From Solirubrobacter deserti (GTDB taxonomy: Bacteria > Actinomycetota > Thermoleophilia > Solirubrobacterales > Solirubrobacteraceae): 64,000 nucleotides of DNA. Where the stretch lies: NCBI RefSeq assembly GCF_027587175.1, contig NZ_JAPCID010000016.1, positions 62,001 to 126,000 of the forward strand, written 5' to 3'. Below are positions 60,518 through 64,000 of the stretch, in pieces. Position 1 is the stretch's first letter, and each line of letters starts with the position of its first letter. The notes below the pieces were generated by a model, which was not told the DNA's origin, searched no databases, and worked only from the letters and a program-made list of their open reading frames with translations. The position numbers and the translations under genes are program-made.

Positions 60518-61714
60518 CTAGGCGGCGCCGACGGCGCTGTGCGCGAGAAGCGCGGCGGCCACGGCGAGCGCGGCGAGCGTCCAGAGCAGCGGTGTGTAGC
60601 CGACGACGGAGACGTAGAGCGCCGCGGCGAACGGGCCCGCCGCGCGGGCGGCGGTCGTGATGCCACCGGCGACGCTGGCGATGGTGCCGTACGCGCCGGC
60701 GCCGTAGAGGTCCGCGATCGAGGTCGCGCGGGCGAGGGTCGCCATGCCGTTGCCCATGCCGAGGATCACGAGCCCGACGAGAACGGCGGCGGTGGAGTCG
60801 AGGGTGACGACGATCGTCACGCCCAAGGCGATCAGCGCGAAGACGCTCGCCGTCGCGAGCGGGGCGGGCAGGAGCGCCGCAGCGGGAGCGAACAGCAGCC
60901 GTCCGGGGATCTGCGACACGCCGATCAGTCCGACGGCGAAGGCCGCGAAGGCGGGCGAGTGGCCGCGCTCGAGCAGGAACGGGATCGTGAACACGGTCAT
61001 CGCGATGGTGGCCAGCGAGGCGAGCACGAACGCGGTTGTGAGCAGCCAGAACGGTGTGGAGCGCAGGACGTCACGAGCGGCGATGGACGGCTCGGTGGCG
61101 TGCTCGGGCGCGTGCGCGGGCGCGGGGCGCAGGACGAACGCGTGGAGGGGAATCGTGATGACCGCCAGCACCACGGCCAGGATCAGCGCGGCGTCGCGCC
61201 AGCCGTGCGCGTCGATCAGCAGTTGCGAGAGCGGGAGGAAGATGAAGCTGGCCAGGGCGGCGACGAGCGTCATCGCGGTCATCGCGCGGCGACGCTCGTT
61301 CGCGACCGGGAAGTGCTTGGCGAGCACGGTGAAGGCCGGTTCGTAGAGCACCGCGGCCATGACGACACCGATGGCGGCCCAGACCAGGTAGAACGCGAGC
61401 AGCCCGTCGACCTGAGACCACGCGACGACGAGCAGCGACCCCACGACCGACCCGACCGCCATCACCGTACGCGGGCTGTGGCGGTCCAGGTGGCGGCCGA
61501 CGGCGACGCCCGCCACGGCGCAGACCGCGAGGGCGAGCGAGAACGCGCCCGTGAGCTGCGCCTCCGAGTAGCCGAGGTCCTGCTGCATCGGCACCAGGAA
61601 CGCGGCGAAGGCGTAGTAGAGGATGCCCCAGGAGACCGTCTCGGTGATCGAGAGCGCGGCGACGATCGCCCACGCCCGGGATGAGGGTTCAGCCGTGTGC
61701 GCGGGCGCGCTCAA
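60518..61714 (-). CDS. MFS transporter in the arsenic locus
   Basis: A 398-residue twelve-helix major facilitator. It shows WGILYYAFAAFLVPMQQDLG in helix 1, LTGAFSLALAVCAVAGVAVG, then GRHLDRHSPRTVMAVGSVVG (motif A-like) and a second bundle beginning near residue 200 (PFWLLTTAFVLASLATIAMT). The TTG start at 61714 overlaps the stop of the flavoprotein gene as TTGA, so the two are co-translated. Location beside arsR suggests efflux of an arsenical, but it lacks recognisable arsB or Acr3 similarity; substrate inferred from context only. Confidence 0.85.
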   Translation of the reverse strand: MSAPAHTAEPSSRAWAIVAALSITETVSWGILYYAFAAFLVPMQQDLGYSEAQLTGAFSLALAVCAVAGVAVGRHLDRHSPRTVMAVGSVVGSLLVVAWSQVDGLLAFYLVWAAIGVVMAAVLYEPAFTVLAKHFPVANERRRAMTAMTLVAALASFIFLPLSQLLIDAHGWRDAALILAVVLAVITIPLHAFVLRPAPAHAPEHATEPSIAARDVLRSTPFWLLTTAFVLASLATIAMTVFTIPFLLERGHSPAFAAFAVGLIGVSQIPGRLLFAPAAALLPAPLATASVFALIALGVTIVVTLDSTAAVLVGLVILGMGNGMATLARATSIADLYGAGAYGTIASVAGGITTAARAAGPFAAALYVSVVGYTPLLWTLAALAVAAALLAHSAVGAA

Positions 61715-63042
61715 CGCGCTTGCACGTCGACCAGCGCGTCCCTCGTGGAGCCGCTGCCGCAGCAGGCCGACGCCGACGCGCCGGCCGTGGCGTCGGCGTC
61801 GGGGACCGGCGACCGGTTGCAGACGCCGGTCTCGGGCAGGACCAGCTCGACGCGATGCGCCGCCTCCCACTCCCCGGCGAGCGCGGCCACGACGGAGCGC
61901 ACCTGCTCGTAGCCGGTGCGCAGCAGGAACGTCGGGGCGCGCCCGTAGCTCTTCATGCCGACGATGTAGACGCCGTTGTCCGGGTGCGTGAGCTCGTCGA
62001 CGCCGTGGGGCGGCACCGACCCGCAGGAGTGCAGGTTCGGATCGATCAGCGGCGCGAGCGCGCGGGCGGCTTCCACGCGATCGTCGAGATCGAGGCGCAG
62101 CTCACCGAGCACGGTCAGGTCAGGGCGGAAGCCGGTGGCGGCGATCACCTCGTCGGCGACGATCTCGCGCTCACCGTCGGCGAGCACGATCGACCCGTCG
62201 CGCGTGCTGACGACGCGTGTCTGGAACCCGCCGGCGAGCGCGATCGAGCCATCCTCCACGAGGCCGCGCACGGCGGCGCCGAGCGCTCCGCGCTCGGGCA
62301 GCTGGTCGTCTCCGCCGCCCCCGTACTTGCGCCCCGGCGCCTGGCCGCGGATGGCCCAGACGATCTGCGTCGCGGGCTCGGATTCGCGCAGCGCGACCAG
62401 ATCGAGGATCGCGTTGAACGCCGAGTGTCCGCTGCCCACGACCACGACCCGCTTGCCCGCGTAGCGGGCGCGGGCCGTGTCGAGCACGTCCGGGATGCCG
62501 TAGGCGATCCGGTCAGCGAGCGCGCGCTCACCGGCCGCGCGCAGGCCGCCGGCGCCCAGCGGATTGGGCTGTGTCCAGGTGCCGGAAGCGTCGATCACCG
62601 CGCTGGCGACGTAGCGGCGCTCGCTGCCGTCCTCGTCGACCACCAGCTCGAACGGCGCTTCGTCCCGACCCGCGTCCTTGAGCTTGTCGACGCCTTCACG
62701 CGTGACGCCGGTGACGCGCGCGCCGAGCCGCAGCGCGGCGGCGATCTCCGGCGTCGCGGCCAGGGGCTCGAGGTAGCGCTCGACGAGCTCCGCGCCCGTG
62801 GGATAGCCCTCGCTCGGGGGAGCGTCCCAGCCGTGCCGGTCCAGCAGTTCGACGGCGGCCGGGTCGACGTTGAACTCCCACGGCGAGAAGACGCGCACGT
62901 GGCTCCACTCCCGGACGCTCGCGCCGACGCGGTCGCCCGCCTCGAAGACGATGGGCTGCAGACCGCGGGCGACCAGGTGGGCGGCGGCCGCCAAGCCGAC
63001 CGGACCGGCGCCGATCACCGCGACAGGGTTGGAGGGATTCAT
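61711..63042 (-). CDS. ArsO-like flavin-dependent monooxygenase with a Cys-rich tail
   Basis: A 443-residue FAD/NAD(P)H protein. The FAD dinucleotide fold is VAVIGAGPVGLAAAAHLVAR near the N-terminus. The NADPH fold is RVVVVGSGHSAFNAILDLVA near residue 198. EVIAATGFRPDLTVL is the late ATG-motif, and NGVYIVGMKSYGRAPTFLLR lies near residue 370. The C-terminal 40 residues contain GVCNRS and ACCGSG, a Cys-rich tail able to bind a thiophilic metalloid. The combination with two ArsR genes and arsC fits an ArsO-type role in organic or trivalent arsenic handling. It is divergent from arsR1 with shared operators. Confidence 0.82.
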   Translation of the reverse strand: MNPSNPVAVIGAGPVGLAAAAHLVARGLQPIVFEAGDRVGASVREWSHVRVFSPWEFNVDPAAVELLDRHGWDAPPSEGYPTGAELVERYLEPLAATPEIAAALRLGARVTGVTREGVDKLKDAGRDEAPFELVVDEDGSERRYVASAVIDASGTWTQPNPLGAGGLRAAGERALADRIAYGIPDVLDTARARYAGKRVVVVGSGHSAFNAILDLVALRESEPATQIVWAIRGQAPGRKYGGGGDDQLPERGALGAAVRGLVEDGSIALAGGFQTRVVSTRDGSIVLADGEREIVADEVIAATGFRPDLTVLGELRLDLDDRVEAARALAPLIDPNLHSCGSVPPHGVDELTHPDNGVYIVGMKSYGRAPTFLLRTGYEQVRSVVAALAGEWEAAHRVELVLPETGVCNRSPVPDADATAGASASACCGSGSTRDALVDVQAR

Positions 63043-63062
63043 GCTCTCAGCGCTCCTCGGGT

Positions 63063-63134
63063 ATCGAGAAATTTCGATGCGTTGCCGGGACCGTAGCGGA
63101 CGCGTTGCGAGAGATCAAGTTTTTTCGATATCCT
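63063..63134. promoter_or_regulatory. Divergent ars promoters with two ArsR-type operators
   Basis: Two 16-bp sites, ATCGAGAAATTTCGAT (63063-63078) and ATCAAGTTTTTTCGAT (63114-63129), have the AT-rich ATCxA...TxGAT symmetry of ArsR operators and are centred 51 bp apart. For the plus-strand arsR gene, TTGCGA (63105-63110) and TATCCT (63129-63134), with an 18-bp spacer, end 7 nt before the ATG. For the minus-strand flavoprotein gene, TTGATC (63118-63113) and TACGGT (63095-63090) have a 17-bp spacer. One operator covers the promoter hexamers of both genes; the other lies in the flavoprotein leader. Confidence 0.7.
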
Positions 63135-63141
63135 GCAGGGC

Positions 63142-63471
63142 ATGACGTCGCTGCCCGTTGTGTCGTGTTGTCCCCCGCTCGGGGCGCCACGCCTGAGCGA
63201 CGACGAGGTGGTCGAGCTCGAGCGCGTCTTCAAGGCGCTCGCCGACCGGCACCGCGTACGCATCCTCAACCGGCTGCTGTCGGCCGGTGGCGAGGCGGTC
63301 TGCGTGTGCGAGTTCGAGGACATGCTCGGCCTCAAGCAGTCAACCGTGAGCTACCACCTCAAGCAACTGCTCGAGGCCGGCATCGTCGAGCGCGAGAAGC
63401 GCGGCTCGTTCGCCTACTTCAGCTTGGCCGAAGGCGCACTGGCCTACGTGCGCGGCCTGCTCGGCGAGTAG
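63142..63471 (+). CDS. arsR: ArsR family arsenic-responsive repressor 1
   Basis: A 109-residue winged-helix repressor. An N-terminal Cys pair (Cys9-Cys10 in VVSCCPPLG) and Cys54/Cys56 in EAVCVCEFEDML recall the CgArsR-type arsenite sites (N-terminal CC plus a central Cys). The DNA-recognition region is LGLKQSTVSYHLKQLLEAGI, and a wing follows (VEREKRGSFAYFSL). It probably represses itself and the divergent flavoprotein/MFS operon. It ends one base before the convergent second arsR. Confidence 0.93.
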   Translation: MTSLPVVSCCPPLGAPRLSDDEVVELERVFKALADRHRVRILNRLLSAGGEAVCVCEFEDMLGLKQSTVSYHLKQLLEAGIVEREKRGSFAYFSLAEGALAYVRGLLGE

Positions 63472-63472
63472 C

Positions 63473-63829
63473 TCAGCCGAGCCAGGCGGCCAGCTCGTCG
63501 AGCGCGCCCGGGAGGACGTAGTAGTACGCCCACAGGCCCTGCCGCTCGGAGTCGACGATGCCGGCCTCCCGCAACTTCTTGAGGTGATGGCTGATCGTCG
63601 GCTGAGCCACGTCGAACAGCGGGATCAGCTCGTGCACGCACACCTTGCCGGCGTGCTTGCGCAGCACGTCGACGAGCTGCAGCCGGATCGGGTCACCCAA
63701 GGCCTTGGCGACCTCGGCCATGCGCGCAGCATGCTCGCGCTCGACGTCCGGGTAGACGACCGGCTCACAGCACGGGCCGGAGCCGTTGGGCCGCTTCGTC
63801 TTCGGCGTCAGCTCCATATCGATGGCCAT
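63473..63829 (-). CDS. arsR: ArsR family arsenic-responsive repressor 2
   Basis: A 118-residue repressor with the Cys pair at 20-21 (GSGPCCEPVV) and Cys64 in GKVCVHELIP, the three-Cys arrangement of CgArsR. Recognition helix: DVAQPTISHHLKKLREAGIV; wing: DSERQGLWAYYYVL. It lies 17 bp downstream of arsC on the same strand, so it is the distal gene of an arsC-arsR unit. The start may be ATG 63829 or the internal ATG 63817 (MELTPKTKRP). Confidence 0.93.
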   Translation of the reverse strand: MAIDMELTPKTKRPNGSGPCCEPVVYPDVEREHAARMAEVAKALGDPIRLQLVDVLRKHAGKVCVHELIPLFDVAQPTISHHLKKLREAGIVDSERQGLWAYYYVLPGALDELAAWLG

Positions 63830-63846
63830 CGATGCGATCCTAGCGA

Positions 63847-64000
63847 TCAGCTCGCGTCCAGCTCAGCCACGAGCTCGTCGATCCGGTGCGCGATGTCCTC
63901 GCGCAGCTCGCGGACGGCGTCGACGGACTGGCCCTTCGGATCGGGGAGCTCCCAGTCGATGTAGCGCTTGCCCGGAATGAACGGGCACGCGTCGCCGCAG
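63847..64000 (-). CDS. arsC: Arsenate reductase ArsC, low-molecular-weight phosphatase type (C-terminal end only)
   Basis: The last 50 codons of a gene that enters from the right edge. The peptide reads CGDACPFIPGKRYIDWELPD, then PKGQSVDAVRELREDIAHRI and a final ELVAELDAS. CGDACPxxPGxxxxDWxLPDP is the C-terminal signature of thioredoxin- or mycoredoxin-linked ArsC, and includes one of the redox Cys residues. The active-site loop CxxNxxRS is outside the window. It reduces arsenate to arsenite for export. Confidence 0.9.
   Translation of the reverse strand, partial: CGDACPFIPGKRYIDWELPDPKGQSVDAVRELREDIAHRIDELVAELDAS

Overview
The window is a chromosomal segment of a very GC-rich actinobacterium, most likely from the Solirubrobacterales (Thermoleophilia). 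The evidence is actinobacterial: opcA beside zwf, extreme GC bias at third codon positions, many GTG/TTG starts, tightly overlapping genes, a heme-binding HtaA-type protein and Tat/Sec-exported beta-propeller proteins. This placement is inference from gene content, since no rRNA gene, tRNA gene or CRISPR array was seen.

Region 1 (1-14,600, nearly all minus strand) opens with a PQQ-type sugar dehydrogenase cut by the window edge. It continues with a near-complete pentose phosphate / glucose-6-phosphate cluster, in transcription order: tkt, [secreted nuclease-like gene], pgi, gnd, zwf, opcA, pgl, ROK kinase, rpiB, a DUF1059-like mini-protein and a GNAT acetyltransferase. From pgi to the acetyltransferase the genes abut or overlap by 1-4 nt. 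Transaldolase is missing, and the slot between tkt and pgi holds an unrelated exported endonuclease/phosphatase-fold protein bracketed by GC hairpins.

Region 2 (14,700-35,650, mostly plus strand) is mixed housekeeping. It holds msrB, an ABC exporter with an FtsX-like permease, a metallophosphoesterase lipoprotein, a BNR-repeat protein, DoxX, an aminoglycoside-phosphotransferase-fold kinase, a divergent TetR/MFS drug-efflux pair, oligoendopeptidase F, an M20 peptidase, an ABC ATPase lacking the signature motif, XRE-cupin and LacI regulators, a PEP-mutase-like enzyme, a methyltransferase, infA, ogt and glgP. A 35-residue zinc-ribbon gene is hidden between ogt and glgP. A 43-44 bp repeat occurs three times, each copy just after a gene.

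Region 3 (35,700-57,500, mostly minus strand) is rich in very large exported or membrane proteins. These are a 1,715-residue propeller plus Ig-like protein, a subtilase, a zinc-ribbon/PASTA/propeller membrane protein, an HtaA-domain protein behind a DtxR-like palindrome, an ECF sigma/anti-sigma-like pair, and a roughly 1,570-residue exported protein translationally coupled to an FtsH-type protease. The last of these carries a 118-bp tandem duplication that breaks its frame.

Region 4 (57,500-64,000) has a DapA-family aldolase, a zinc alcohol dehydrogenase with a partner gene, and an arsenic-resistance locus: MFS and flavoprotein genes divergent from arsR, then a second arsR and the end of arsC at the window edge. 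Two ArsR-like operators sit in the divergent promoter.

Several promoters place the -10 hexamer 6-7 nt before the start codon, which suggests that leaderless transcripts are common.
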